Below the pieces are notes generated by a model. That model was not told where the DNA came from. It was given only the letters and a program-made list of their open reading frames with translations, and searched no databases. Positions 42,844-52,498 of a stretch of 64,000 bases of DNA are shown here, in pieces. Source of the stretch: JBAXXL01 sp037127915 (lineage in GTDB: Bacteria > Bacteroidota > Ignavibacteria > Kapaibacteriales > UBA2268); the NCBI GenBank assembly GCA_037127915.1, contig JBAXXL010000003.1, forward strand, positions 1-64,000. The letters run 5' to 3'. The position numbers and the translations under genes are program-made. Numbering within the stretch: position 1 is the first letter of the stretch; every line of letters begins with the position of its first letter.

Positions 42844-43048
42844 GTGCCTTTCTTAATTCATTCGAAGATTTATGATATTTAACTTTTCCGGATAAAACTT
42901 CTTTTTTGCTTTTTTTATAGTTTTGATATATTTCTTCCCTGCGTTCCTCTATCAAGTAATGATTTAATAGCTCTTTAAGTTCAATTTTATCTTCATATTT
43001 CAAAGATTGCACGGCTTCCGTTAATTCGGAATATTGTAAAACCAACAT
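42830..43048 (-). CDS. Antitoxin of RelE-like pair
   Basis: A 72-residue protein starting MLVLQYSELTEAVQSL. The start at 43048 is chosen because GAGGT lies five bases upstream; the longer frame from 43081 has no site. Residues 1-30 form an alpha/beta stretch (LKYEDKIELKELL), followed by a charged helix (EERREEIYQNYKKSKKEV) and a toxin-binding tail. It overlaps the toxin gene at 42568-42843. Confidence 0.82.
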   Translation of the reverse strand: MLVLQYSELTEAVQSLKYEDKIELKELLNHYLIEERREEIYQNYKKSKKEVLSGKVKYHKSSNELRKALEND

Positions 43049-43156
43049 AGGTACCTCATTATAATATAATATTAGAAACAAAAATAGTTTAATTTTATTG
43101 TATAATCAAATAATTATTTTTGTAAGATAAATTGAAGATTACCGTTATAAATACTT

Positions 43157-43261
43157 AGATGTGCCACACTTTCAAAGTGGAGTCCATCTAAAATCAATTA
43201 TTAGAAGACATTTCTAATTCTAAAATACTAAGTTGTGCCACTGTTCAAAGTGTGGCACATC
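43157..43261. repeat. Two degenerate copies of the GTGCCAC palindrome
   Basis: 43157-43191 and 43231-43261 carry ATGTGCCACACTTT...AAAGTGGAGTCCAT and GTTGTGCCACTG...AGTGTGGCACAT. They are imperfect versions of the palindrome at 42521-42559. Together they frame the RelE module. The 312-base gap before 43361 holds only these and AT-rich sequence. Confidence 0.7.
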
Positions 43262-43360
43262 TCTCGTTACCTTGCTCTCGCATTGTAACGATTTTTTTTT
43301 ATTCCAAATCTTCTTTAAATTTGCTTTTTAATTTGTAAATAAATAACAAAAGAGATTATA

Positions 43361-44254
43361 ATGGGAATCAAAATTCATGAAGTCGGTATGCGCGACGGCA
43401 TCCAAAATGAAAAAATAATTGTTCCTTTAGAAACAAAAGTAAAATGGATTGAGAGTTTAATCGAATCTGGAATAGATATTCTTCAAATCGGTTCCTTTGT
43501 CCATCCTGTCAAAGTTCCTCAAATGGCTGATACCGATAGGTTATTCCAAAATTTTTCAGGAAAATCTTCCAAGACTTTACTATCCGGTTTGGTTCTAAAT
43601 GAAAAAGGCTACGAAAGAGCACTCTTGTGCAACGTTGACATCGTTTGTATGGGAGTTTCAGCAAGTAACGCCCATAGTTTAAAAAACACCGGTATGAGCA
43701 CAGAAGAAGCCACAAACAGGATTTGTGAAATGGCTAAGAAAGGTCTCAATGATGGTAAATTTGTTCAATGCTCAGTTCAATCTGCTTTTGGTTGCGGTTT
43801 TGAAGGCAAAATTGATGAATCTGTTGTTTATGATATTATCAGAAAATATGTTGAAATAGGCGTTAAAAATATCTCGTTGGCTGATACAGCCGGGCACGCA
43901 TATCCTGAACAAATAAAAAGAATGATGTCCAAAATTAAATCCGATTACCCAGAAATAACCATAACCGTCCATTTCCACAATACATTCGGTTTAGGAATTG
44001 CGAATTGCTACACTGGAATCAACGAAGGTGCCGAAGTAATAGAAACAGCTTTTGGTGGCCTGGGCGGTTGTCCATTCACAAAAGTAGCCGCCGGCAATGT
44101 TGCCACGGAAGATTTGATTCACTCCCTAAATCGTGAAAATAAAGCGATAAATATAGATATTCAAAAAATAATTACAGTCTCAAAAGAAGCGGAAGCTTTT
44201 TTCAATAAACCACTTGAAGGATATATATACAAAACCGGAATTATAAATTATTGA
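43361..44254 (+). CDS. mvaB: Hydroxymethylglutaryl-CoA lyase-like protein
   Basis: A 297-residue TIM-barrel enzyme of the HMGL family. HEVGMRDGIQNE (residues 6-17) carries the metal/catalytic DG start. SVQSAFGCGFEGKI, SLADTAGHAYPEQI, VHFHNTFGLGIANCYTGINEGA and TAFGGLGGCPFTKVAAGNVATED (in parts) match HMG-CoA lyase, including the catalytic loop cysteine in GGCPF. It cleaves HMG-CoA to acetoacetate and acetyl-CoA in leucine breakdown. Neighbouring leucine-degradation genes are not seen, so the substrate is not certain. Confidence 0.9.
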   Translation: MGIKIHEVGMRDGIQNEKIIVPLETKVKWIESLIESGIDILQIGSFVHPVKVPQMADTDRLFQNFSGKSSKTLLSGLVLNEKGYERALLCNVDIVCMGVSASNAHSLKNTGMSTEEATNRICEMAKKGLNDGKFVQCSVQSAFGCGFEGKIDESVVYDIIRKYVEIGVKNISLADTAGHAYPEQIKRMMSKIKSDYPEITITVHFHNTFGLGIANCYTGINEGAEVIETAFGGLGGCPFTKVAAGNVATEDLIHSLNRENKAINIDIQKIITVSKEAEAFFNKPLEGYIYKTGIINY

Positions 44255-44271
44255 TAATGTGGAAAATATTA

Positions 44272-44303
44272 TTTGGTAAATTCAGATTTTCTGGTTAATT
44301 TTG
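44272..44303 (+). promoter_or_regulatory. Putative promoter of tRNA-Glu (TTTG-N20-TAATTTTG)
   Basis: TTTG at 44272-44275 and TAATTTTG at 44296-44303 have the expected spacing, 50 bases before the tRNA. Confidence 0.5.
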
Positions 44304-44352
44304 AATTCTTGTTTTTAACAGCAATGGAAAATTCAAGACGAAAAAAACCTAC

Positions 44353-44424
44353 GGTCCCATCGACTAACGGTTAGGTCACCAGCCTTTCACGCTGGCAGTA
44401 GGGGTTCGAATCCCCTTGGGATCA
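44353..44424 (+). tRNA. tRNA-Glu (anticodon UUC)
   Basis: A 72-base cloverleaf. Acceptor arms are GGTCCCA and TGGGATC with discriminator A. The D-arm has ACTAACGGTTAGGT, the anticodon stem is CCAGC/GCTGG with loop CTTTCAC (anticodon UUC), and the T-arm is AGGGGTTCGAATCCCCT. CCA not encoded. Confidence 0.95.
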
Positions 44425-44453
44425 CAAACGCAGTGCGTAAGTGATGAAATTAC

Positions 44454-44490
44454 AAGCCGATAAGCATCACAGTTTATCGGCTTGTTTTGT
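44454..44490 (+). terminator. Terminator after tRNA-Glu
   Basis: AAGCCGATAA and TTATCGGCTT arms with a ten-base loop are followed by GTTTTGTTATT. It lies 30 bases after the tRNA. Confidence 0.75.
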
Positions 44491-44592
44491 TATTGGTCTT
44501 TAAATTACTTTTTAAGTGATTATAAAAAAAAGATATATTTGTCTATATACTAATGACTTGGTGGAGTTAAAATATTATATTACATCGAATGT

Positions 44593-47500
44593 TTAAACAC
44601 TTTTACTAAAATGTTTATTCATCAATTCCATTAACTTGATCTTATCAATAGGCTTCGTAAGATACTCATTACAACCTGCGGCAATTGCTTTATTTCTATC
44701 ACCGGTTAGTCCAAAAGCTGTTTGGGCTATAATAATGACATCTTCATTAAATAGTCTTATCTGCCGTGTAGCTTCATACCCATCCATAACAGGCATTTTT
44801 ATATCCATCATAATCAAACTAATGTCAGGATTATTGCGGCAGATTTCAATAGCTTCAATACCTGTTTTTGCGTGTAATATCTCAGCACTGACATTTTTCA
44901 GAACCATTGTGATGAGCAAATCCGATGTGTCATCATCTTCGGCTATTAATATTTTCAAGCTATTTATTTGATGAAATAAATCATAAATAGAAACTAAATT
45001 TTCAATCTCGAATTTTTCCACCTCACTAATAACGTAAGGAATTGTAAAATAGAATGTACTGCCTACTCCTACTTCGCTTTCAACCCAAATATTTCCACCA
45101 AGGATTTGAACATAGGCTTTAGATATAGATAATCCCAATCCGGCTCCTTCATAATTCCTATTTAATGATTCACTACCTTGCCTGAATCTTTCAAAAACAA
45201 ACTCGAGCTGTTCCTGATTAATCCCTATACCGGTATCTTTTACGTAAAACTCAATAAATTCACCTATTTTGTTATACCCGAATTCGATCGTTCCGGTTTT
45301 AGTGAATTTAATCGCATTTTTGACTAAGTTAGTAAGAATTGCATAGATTTTTTCCCGGTCTGTATTAATGATTGCCTCATTCGCGGGTAAGGTCTTTCCA
45401 TAGATAATTCGAAGTTGTTTTTGCTCAGCTTCCGGTTTGCATAAATTATATATAAATTCAATTTGATCGTTAATATTTGTATCCGAAAATAAAACTTCAA
45501 TTTGTCCGGATTCTATCTTCGATATATTGACAATATCGGTAATGATATTAAGCATACGGGCACCGCTTTTCTCCATCATTTCAATATAGTCTTGTTGCTC
45601 CTCTCCTGTTAGATTAACTTCTTTCAGAAGCCCGGCAAAACCAAGAATACCATTCATCGGAGTCCGAATCTCGTGGCTCATATTTGAAAGAAACGCTGAT
45701 TTCAAACGGTCGCTTTCCTCAGCTTTTAGTTTCGCTTTTGTAAGTTCTTCCTGTATCTCTTTCTGCTCGGTGATGTCATTAATAATTCCAACTATGAATT
45801 TATTCCCGTCTAGATCAGTATATAAAGTTTTTATTGTGATAATAGTTCTTACTTTACCCACCCCGTCAGTCAGAAACTCTTCGCTAATATTTTCGATACC
45901 TGTTTTAAGCACTTCTTTGTCATTAGTAAGAAACACTTCATTTTGGTCATCCGGAAAATGTTCCAAACCGGTTTTGCCAATAAGTTCCTCCTGCGGCAAT
46001 CCGAGGAGTGAACATAAGGCTTCATTTACCAGACAAAATTGAAATTTATCATCTTTTACAAATATTGGAGAAGCTACGCTATTTATTATCTTGTTTAAAT
46101 AAATCTTTGAAGCCAGCAGTTCAACTTCAGCCCGCCTGCGTTCGGTGACGTCTTGTCCAATTCCTATTGAAACACCATTAGGCAGGGAGATATTTGTCCA
46201 TGATGTATTTATGACAGTACCCCATTTTGTCGTAGTCAAAAAATCTTTCCAACCTATTGGTTTATTGATCATAAAATCAAGTACTGCATTGAAAGTATCC
46301 GGATCGGGATAACATTTAGATAAAATGCTTTCATTATTCCAATCCTCATAAGACCATCCTAATTTTTCAATTACCTCGTGATTAATCATTTCTAATTTCT
46401 TGGTTTCATTATAATAGGTAATCATAACCGGAATATGGTCAAACACACTTTGTAATAACTCTTTCTGCTGATTTAATTCATCCATCAAATGCTTGCGGTC
46501 AGAGATGTCCCTAGTTGCGGTAAGAATGCCGATCGGTATGTTGTTTTTATCTCTTAACAAAGAATATGAAAGCTCAACCCAAATCGTAGAACCATTTTTG
46601 TGATATTGCTCCAGTTGAATTGGTGGGTAATAGCTAATCTTAGAAGTTCCGGATAATTCGTCAGGCAAAACCTTGGCAATCAATTCCTTAATTTTTTGAA
46701 TGGAATCCGGTGTAAGAATTTGATCCAATTTTTGAAGCAGTGCTTCCTCAACTGTGTATCCCCAAATTTTCTCAACGGATGGACTGACATAAGTCCAGTT
46801 TAAATCCAAATCCATTACAGCAATGGTATCGCTGGAATTCTCTGCTATAAGCCTATATTTTTCTTCACTTATTTGCAGTGCATCTGCCATTCTCTTACTT
46901 TCGGTAATATCACGGATAACCACCAAAGTCCCATTCATGCCGCCATATTGGAAGTTTGATCCGGTTAACTCTCCAATAAAGGTAGAGCCATCTCTACGTT
47001 TCATCAGCCAATTGGATTTCGACTTTAAGTCTTTTTCCAACATACCTTTAAATACTCCAATTGCTTCTATGGCAATTGTCTCGTCGGCAAATTCCATAAA
47101 ATTGTGACCGCGGATTTCTTCGGATGTATAAAGAAAGAACAATTCCGAATTGGGGGAAGCATAAGTAATGAAGCCGTTGGCATCTGTAATAGCAATAAAA
47201 TCGGTAGTTTTATCTATTATGGAGCGTAATTTTCCTTCGCTCAAGCGCAGTGCATCTTCTGCTAGCCTGCGTTTGGTGATGTCGTTGAAGGAAACAACCA
47301 CTTGTTCTATATTTCCATCAATACCAAGCACAGGAAAGGCATTGCATAAAGCCCAAACAAAACCGCCCTGGTTTTGAATAGGGCGCCCGATAACCAAATT
47401 CCAGAAACCTTTTCCCGTAGAGAGTACCCGATTGACAGGATATTCTTCGTGGGGCATTGGTGAACCATCTTCATTGAGAAAATACCAGCTTGGGTCCATA

Positions 47501-48726
47501 GCTGTTTTTCCTTGCATTTGGTCTGCGGTCAACCCAAGTATAGACTCTGCCATTGCGTTTGATATTAAGATGGATGTATCCGAACTATGAACTACTACAC
47601 CTGAAGGAAGATTCGCTATCAAAGCGCGATATTTTCCTTCGCTTTCACGTAACTCATTTTCCAACAACCTGCTTTCGGTGATGTCAATATCAACGCCGAA
47701 GTAACCTTTGAGATTTCCCTCTTCGTCTAATATAGGTAAACCATTGGTAAGGAGACAGATTTTTTCGCCATTCTTGCTGATGTTCCAATTCTCCAAATTA
47801 TGAATGGGTCCTTTGTTTGCCATAATTTCAGAGAAAATTACAGCTACTCTCTTTGCTTCATCCGGAGATATAAAATCGGATGCCGTCTTCCCGATTATGT
47901 CTCCACGGGATTGCCCCAAAAAGTCGTCGCTACACCGTGAACTGTAGGTATAGATTCCATTCACGTCCACTTCCCAAATCCAATCCGCTAAAATGGATGT
48001 TATATCATGTAGCCGCTTTTCACTCTTTCCCAGTGCTTCCACAGTTTCCTTGTGCTCAATGATTTCTTTCTTTAATAATTTATTCTTAGCTATTGTATAA
48101 AAGAAAACAAGAAACGTTATTAGCAACAAAAATAATAACATTCTTGATTCTATGACTTCATATAATATAAATTTGTTCCATAATTTCGTGTCAAAATCTA
48201 TTCCAAAAATGGCTAAGACTTTGCTGGTAGAGGGATCTTTTATGGGAATCAGCACACTTATCCACTTTCCCCATCTTTCAGTAACGGGACTTGTAACTTT
48301 TTCTTTTTGACGAATAAAAACTTGGCTGTATGCTTTATCGGCTTCAGTATATTGTTGTCCGGGTGGTGAATAATCTTTGGAGTTTTCCTCTTCGGAATCT
48401 GCAAAAATGAATATTTTTCCGTTTCGTTCGGTGTATAAATATGCGAATCTAGCTGAAGAATTTACCCCTATTATGTCTTTTAGGGATTTCTTAATAAGCT
48501 TATACTCCACCTTTGCTGTATCAGAAATTGTTGCTGATAGAGCTGTTAAATCTTCTTTGGGTAAAGTTGCTCCAATTGTTCTGGCTATTTGTAAAACCTT
48601 ATCAACCTTAACATTGACAAATCTATTTGCTGTATAATTTATATACACCACACCTAAACCACAAAGCAGAAGAAATATAATTATTTCGACTACGCCTTTT
48701 CTTTTGAATAGATTTTTCTTTTTCAT
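44593..48726 (-). CDS. Hybrid sensor histidine kinase with six PAS domains and receiver
   Basis: This 1377-residue membrane sensor has a transmembrane helix at 13-32, an extracytoplasmic sensor (about 35-185) and a second helix (about 190-210). About six PAS/PAC units follow (openings near DWIWEVD, SGVVVHS, DFIAITD, DTIAVMD, VMITYYN and SPIFVKD). The HisKA H-box is SNMSHEIRTPMNGILGF. HATPase motifs are NLVKNAIKFT, KDTGIGI and GAGLGLSI. The C-terminal receiver has AEDDD, phospho-acceptor MMDIKMPVMDG and the TKPID lysine. It overlaps the previous kinase by four bases (ATGA). No output transcription factor is adjacent. Confidence 0.95.
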   Translation of the reverse strand: MKKKNLFKRKGVVEIIIFLLLCGLGVVYINYTANRFVNVKVDKVLQIARTIGATLPKEDLTALSATISDTAKVEYKLIKKSLKDIIGVNSSARFAYLYTERNGKIFIFADSEEENSKDYSPPGQQYTEADKAYSQVFIRQKEKVTSPVTERWGKWISVLIPIKDPSTSKVLAIFGIDFDTKLWNKFILYEVIESRMLLFLLLITFLVFFYTIAKNKLLKKEIIEHKETVEALGKSEKRLHDITSILADWIWEVDVNGIYTYSSRCSDDFLGQSRGDIIGKTASDFISPDEAKRVAVIFSEIMANKGPIHNLENWNISKNGEKICLLTNGLPILDEEGNLKGYFGVDIDITESRLLENELRESEGKYRALIANLPSGVVVHSSDTSILISNAMAESILGLTADQMQGKTAMDPSWYFLNEDGSPMPHEEYPVNRVLSTGKGFWNLVIGRPIQNQGGFVWALCNAFPVLGIDGNIEQVVVSFNDITKRRLAEDALRLSEGKLRSIIDKTTDFIAITDANGFITYASPNSELFFLYTSEEIRGHNFMEFADETIAIEAIGVFKGMLEKDLKSKSNWLMKRRDGSTFIGELTGSNFQYGGMNGTLVVIRDITESKRMADALQISEEKYRLIAENSSDTIAVMDLDLNWTYVSPSVEKIWGYTVEEALLQKLDQILTPDSIQKIKELIAKVLPDELSGTSKISYYPPIQLEQYHKNGSTIWVELSYSLLRDKNNIPIGILTATRDISDRKHLMDELNQQKELLQSVFDHIPVMITYYNETKKLEMINHEVIEKLGWSYEDWNNESILSKCYPDPDTFNAVLDFMINKPIGWKDFLTTTKWGTVINTSWTNISLPNGVSIGIGQDVTERRRAEVELLASKIYLNKIINSVASPIFVKDDKFQFCLVNEALCSLLGLPQEELIGKTGLEHFPDDQNEVFLTNDKEVLKTGIENISEEFLTDGVGKVRTIITIKTLYTDLDGNKFIVGIINDITEQKEIQEELTKAKLKAEESDRLKSAFLSNMSHEIRTPMNGILGFAGLLKEVNLTGEEQQDYIEMMEKSGARMLNIITDIVNISKIESGQIEVLFSDTNINDQIEFIYNLCKPEAEQKQLRIIYGKTLPANEAIINTDREKIYAILTNLVKNAIKFTKTGTIEFGYNKIGEFIEFYVKDTGIGINQEQLEFVFERFRQGSESLNRNYEGAGLGLSISKAYVQILGGNIWVESEVGVGSTFYFTIPYVISEVEKFEIENLVSIYDLFHQINSLKILIAEDDDTSDLLITMVLKNVSAEILHAKTGIEAIEICRNNPDISLIMMDIKMPVMDGYEATRQIRLFNEDVIIIAQTAFGLTGDRNKAIAAGCNEYLTKPIDKIKLMELMNKHFSKSV

Positions 48727-51700
48727 AAAAATTCTGTTTTTTTAGTTTTCAAAATAAAATAAAAATTACTACCTTTTCCAACTTCGCTTTCAACACACAA
48801 TTTTCCGCCGTGTTTTTCAATAAATTCTTTACAGAGCATTAAGCCTAAACCTGTACTGAGTTCTCCTTCGGTACCTTTACGGTTTGTATTAACATCGCTT
48901 AGAAATAAATTATTCAGAATTTTAGGACTCATACCTATACCGGTATCTTTTATAGATATTTCTACACTTTGGTCGTCGCTGTATTTTGCCGAAATGGTTA
49001 TTTGCCCGCCTTTTGGAGTAAATTTAACAGCATTGGAAACGAGATTCCTAATAATTGTTTGAATCATATTCCTATCAGCAAAAACGACTACATCTAAAGG
49101 AATATCATAATTTATTCCGATTCCTTTGCTTTTGGCTGGTTCAATTATTGTTGCTGTACTATCATCAATAATTGGAAGCAATTTAACTACTTCAGGATTA
49201 AACGGAATTAGCCCTTGTTGCATTAGCGACCACTCAAGCAGATTCCCGAGAAGACGGTAAAGGTTAGTAGCTGATTTTCTCATCAAATCTGCCATTTTTT
49301 GGATTTCAGTCATTGTCATGTTTGGGAGTTCTTCTGCCATTATTTGTGTAAAGCCTAAAAATCCATTGAAAGGTCCGCGCATATCGTGGGCTATAATTGA
49401 GAAGAATTTATCTTTTTCGGCATTGATCTTAATGAGTTCTTCACTTTTAAGTTTAATGTCCTGCTCTGTCTTCTTGCGCTCACTAATATCCCGTTCGACA
49501 AATAGAATACTACTAGGATTACCTTCAGAATCATATAATATGGTAGAATTCACATCAACATAAAACCGGCTATTATCTTTTTTTACAGCCAGATATTCTG
49601 AAATCTCTTTGCCTTTATTACCATCAATTAGTTTATGAATATTATCAACTAATAGTTTGTGATTAGAAGGGTCAATAAAACCGAACAATGATTTTCCAAT
49701 CATTTCATCTTTCTCTTCGATAGAATATCCATAAATTGATGCTAATTTATCAGACATAAGTTGAACTTTACCGTCTAAAGATACCATTCCAATTCCATCG
49801 GGAGAGGCAGAAACAATAGCTTCAAATTTTTTGCTGATTTTAATCAGTTCTTCTTCTGCCTTCTTGCGTTCGGATATATCCCGGGCTATTCCTTCCAAAC
49901 CAAAGACCATACCGGATTCATCTCTTAAAGGAACAGCGCTTGAAGTGTGCCAATACCAAGATCCGTTGGAATGCTTTACGCGGTACTCTACCCCTTCTTG
50001 CCGTTGGCCGCTCTCTAACAGCTTTTGCATAAACTCAAAGCAACCCGGCAGATCATCAGGATGTACAAATAGATGGAATGGCCTACCTATTACCTCACTA
50101 ACCGGGTGCCCAACAAGTACAGTCCAGGCAGGAGAAACAAAAACAAAAACCCCATCCGCATTAAGCGTATAAATAATATCGTGGCTATTTTCGATTAAGC
50201 GACGATGCTTCTCTTCACTTTCATACAGCATTTCCTCCGCCTTCTTGCGTTCGGTTATATCCTGAACAACTGTATATCGTAGTTTTTCCTCTTGAACATA
50301 AATATTTTCTGAAGATAATAGAACATGCTTTATATCGCCGTTCTTTGCTTTTAAATCGGCTTCCACGTTTGTTACATTTCCTTGGCTATCGGCATTTAGC
50401 AATATGGAAGTCATTGATTCTGGGGTTAAAATTCCGAATTCTATAGCGGTTTTACCAATAACTTCTTCTTTATCAAATCCAAACAAAGTGTAAAATTCTT
50501 TATTCACTTCGATATATTTTCCAGTTATCAAATCACTTAAGCCGCAAGCAGAAGGATTGATATGAAATAATTTCGAAAACTTTTCTTCTGATAATTTGAG
50601 TTTGGAAATATCCTTGGTAACTCCAAATATTACAGGTTTGCCATCCCAAATGCCATTTGAAACTCTTGTTTCAACGGGAATCTGAATCCCCGCTTTGGTA
50701 ATTAGCGGAATTGGACAAAACTCAGATCTTCCTGCAAGCATTTCACCTACAATTTGTCCGGCTTCATCACGGCGTTCAGGCGGATGTAGCATTAGAACAG
50801 ATAAGCCGGCTAATTCATCGGGTGTATAACCGAGGTGGTCAATAACTGTTGAATTTGTATGAATTATATTTCCTTGTTCATCTAAAACAAAAAGAAATTC
50901 ATCGATGGTGTTAAAAAATGTTTCATAATTGTTGCGGGTTTGTTCTAATAAGTTTTCTGTCCGTTTGCGGTCGGTGATATCATTAGCTATTTCTACAATA
51001 CCAATTATATTTCCTTCGGAATCGAATATGGGTTCACCTTTTTCCTCCCAGACCCTACCATCGGGTGTTCGAATTAGTATATCTGCTGATTCCTTTGTTA
51101 GAAGTGCTCTTACGGATGGGCAATCTTGGCAGGGTTTTGATGGATCAGCCCACAATTCATAACAAGTACGGCCTACCATCTCGTCTGGTGATTTGTTAAC
51201 GGATTTGGCGGCTGATTTATTCGCCCAAATAATTTTCAAGCCATTGTCAACAAAGGCAATGTTTGCTTTAATACCATTTAAAATGGCATCTTTTTGCGCC
51301 TCACTTATCCGCAATGCATCCTCAGCACGTCTTCGCTCTGTGATATCTACCGTAGTAACAAGGCATTGCCCGTTTTCCTCGGCAACTATACCTGTGAGTT
51401 GAACATATATTGGTAAATTGTTACTAAGTGATAGAGTTAATTCACAAGATTCTTTCGATTTGCCGGTAAATACTTTCTCAAGAAAGTGATTGAATATTGT
51501 TTTGGTATCGTTTGAAACAAAAAAGCCAAACCTACTGTTTATTAGTAGCGAGCGTTCTTTACCAAGCATATTTGCTCCACTCAAATTCAGCTTAATAATT
51601 TCGCCTTCTTCAGAAAGTACAAAAAAACCCGATGGAGCAAAATCAAATAAATTTAGGGCGTCTTGTGCAGAAGATTTTGCTATTGTGAGCTCTTCGTTCT

Positions 51701-51857
51701 GCATTTCCAGCTCAACTTGATGAACTTCCAGCTCGTGAATTAGTTTCAGCGTATCAGATTCAGAGAGATGTGAAATTATTTTGGGCGCTTTCTTACTTCT
51801 AATTTCTTCTGCCAATCGTCGAAGGTTACCGGTGTCCATTATGTTATCTTTTTTCAT
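48723..51857 (-). CDS. Soluble sensor histidine kinase with six PAS domains
   Basis: A 1044-residue kinase without transmembrane helices or receiver. The first ~50 residues form a coiled coil (LIHELEVHQVELEMQNEEL). Six PAS units follow (openings near APSGFFVLSEEG, IKANIAFVDNG, IDEFLFVLDEQG, NPSACGLSDLITG, SHDIIYTLNADG, SPDGIGMVSLDG). The second has a CYELWADPSKPCQDCPSV segment whose cysteines might bind a cofactor. HisKA: SIIAHDMRGPFNGFLGF; HATPase: NLVSNAVKFTPKGG, KDTGIGM and GLGLMLCKEF. Its start is preceded by a good promoter-like pair. Translationally coupled to the hybrid kinase downstream; the two may form a relay. Confidence 0.95.
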   Translation of the reverse strand: MKKDNIMDTGNLRRLAEEIRSKKAPKIISHLSESDTLKLIHELEVHQVELEMQNEELTIAKSSAQDALNLFDFAPSGFFVLSEEGEIIKLNLSGANMLGKERSLLINSRFGFFVSNDTKTIFNHFLEKVFTGKSKESCELTLSLSNNLPIYVQLTGIVAEENGQCLVTTVDITERRRAEDALRISEAQKDAILNGIKANIAFVDNGLKIIWANKSAAKSVNKSPDEMVGRTCYELWADPSKPCQDCPSVRALLTKESADILIRTPDGRVWEEKGEPIFDSEGNIIGIVEIANDITDRKRTENLLEQTRNNYETFFNTIDEFLFVLDEQGNIIHTNSTVIDHLGYTPDELAGLSVLMLHPPERRDEAGQIVGEMLAGRSEFCPIPLITKAGIQIPVETRVSNGIWDGKPVIFGVTKDISKLKLSEEKFSKLFHINPSACGLSDLITGKYIEVNKEFYTLFGFDKEEVIGKTAIEFGILTPESMTSILLNADSQGNVTNVEADLKAKNGDIKHVLLSSENIYVQEEKLRYTVVQDITERKKAEEMLYESEEKHRRLIENSHDIIYTLNADGVFVFVSPAWTVLVGHPVSEVIGRPFHLFVHPDDLPGCFEFMQKLLESGQRQEGVEYRVKHSNGSWYWHTSSAVPLRDESGMVFGLEGIARDISERKKAEEELIKISKKFEAIVSASPDGIGMVSLDGKVQLMSDKLASIYGYSIEEKDEMIGKSLFGFIDPSNHKLLVDNIHKLIDGNKGKEISEYLAVKKDNSRFYVDVNSTILYDSEGNPSSILFVERDISERKKTEQDIKLKSEELIKINAEKDKFFSIIAHDMRGPFNGFLGFTQIMAEELPNMTMTEIQKMADLMRKSATNLYRLLGNLLEWSLMQQGLIPFNPEVVKLLPIIDDSTATIIEPAKSKGIGINYDIPLDVVVFADRNMIQTIIRNLVSNAVKFTPKGGQITISAKYSDDQSVEISIKDTGIGMSPKILNNLFLSDVNTNRKGTEGELSTGLGLMLCKEFIEKHGGKLCVESEVGKGSNFYFILKTKKTEFL

Positions 51858-51920
51858 AGGTCTTAATTGTCAATTACTTTAAATTGAATCGCCGTTGGGC
51901 AATTAATTAAATTTAAAATC

Positions 51921-51952
51921 CAAAGTTAATTATTTTTTTTTAAATAACCAAA
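51921..51952 (-). promoter_or_regulatory. Putative promoter of the sensor kinase pair (TTTG-N20-TAACTTTG)
   Basis: On the minus strand TTTG (51952-51949) and TAACTTTG (51928-51921) have the expected spacing, 63 bases before the kinase start. This suggests the kinase pair is transcribed separately from the gas-vesicle genes. Confidence 0.5.
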
Positions 51953-52148
51953 TAAATCATTGATTTTTAAATTTGTTTATTTATAAATTTTTAAATATTT
52001 TTGACATGTTCTTAAAATGTCTGAAAATCTGACTACAAAACCAGCACTAGCTTTTAATTGCAAGAAACATCTTTCAGTAAAATCCAACGCTTAAGAGGCA
52101 AAACATTTATTTTATTATATATATATATCAGAATTCTTGAGGAAAGTT

Positions 52149-52493
52149 TTACATTAAATCGCCTAAAGGACCAAGATTAATATTTAAGTCTTTATCGGTT
52201 AGATTAAAGTGCTTTTTCAGTTCCTCCATTTTATCTTCCAATTTCATTAATGTTTCACCAAGATTTTCGATTTCGTCATCGGTTAACAAACCGCCATCAA
52301 CCCTTCTCATTGCTTGTTTTTCTACTAGTTTCCTTATTAGTTCTATTAATGTCAATACTAATTTTGCTAAACCCGAATCTGCATTATCAGGTCCGAGCTT
52401 AAGTTTTGATTCTTCATTTCCTATCGTTTTCCCAAGCTCCTCCGAAAGTTCTTCCAACGAACCTGAATTAAACAGTATTTTATTATCGCTCAT
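52149..52493 (-). CDS. gvpK: Gas vesicle protein GvpK
   Basis: A 114-residue acidic protein of the GvpK family. The core GLAKLVLTLIELIRKLVEKQAMRRVDGGLLTDDEIENLG (residues about 44-82, in parts) is diagnostic, followed by EKMEELKKHFNLTDKDLNINLGPLGDLM-like C-terminus. GvpK is a minor protein needed for vesicle formation in several systems, probably in early assembly. It is the last gene of the operon on the minus strand, six bases after a GvpF/L gene; about 290 bases separate it from the sensor kinases. Confidence 0.93.
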   Translation of the reverse strand: MSDNKILFNSGSLEELSEELGKTIGNEESKLKLGPDNADSGLAKLVLTLIELIRKLVEKQAMRRVDGGLLTDDEIENLGETLMKLEDKMEELKKHFNLTDKDLNINLGPLGDLM

Positions 52494-52498
52494 TGCTC

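Noticed and set aside
48377..51720. Numerous plus-strand ORFs opposite the sensor kinases
   Set aside because: They are antisense to well-supported PAS/HisKA coding sequence and have serine-rich shadow composition.
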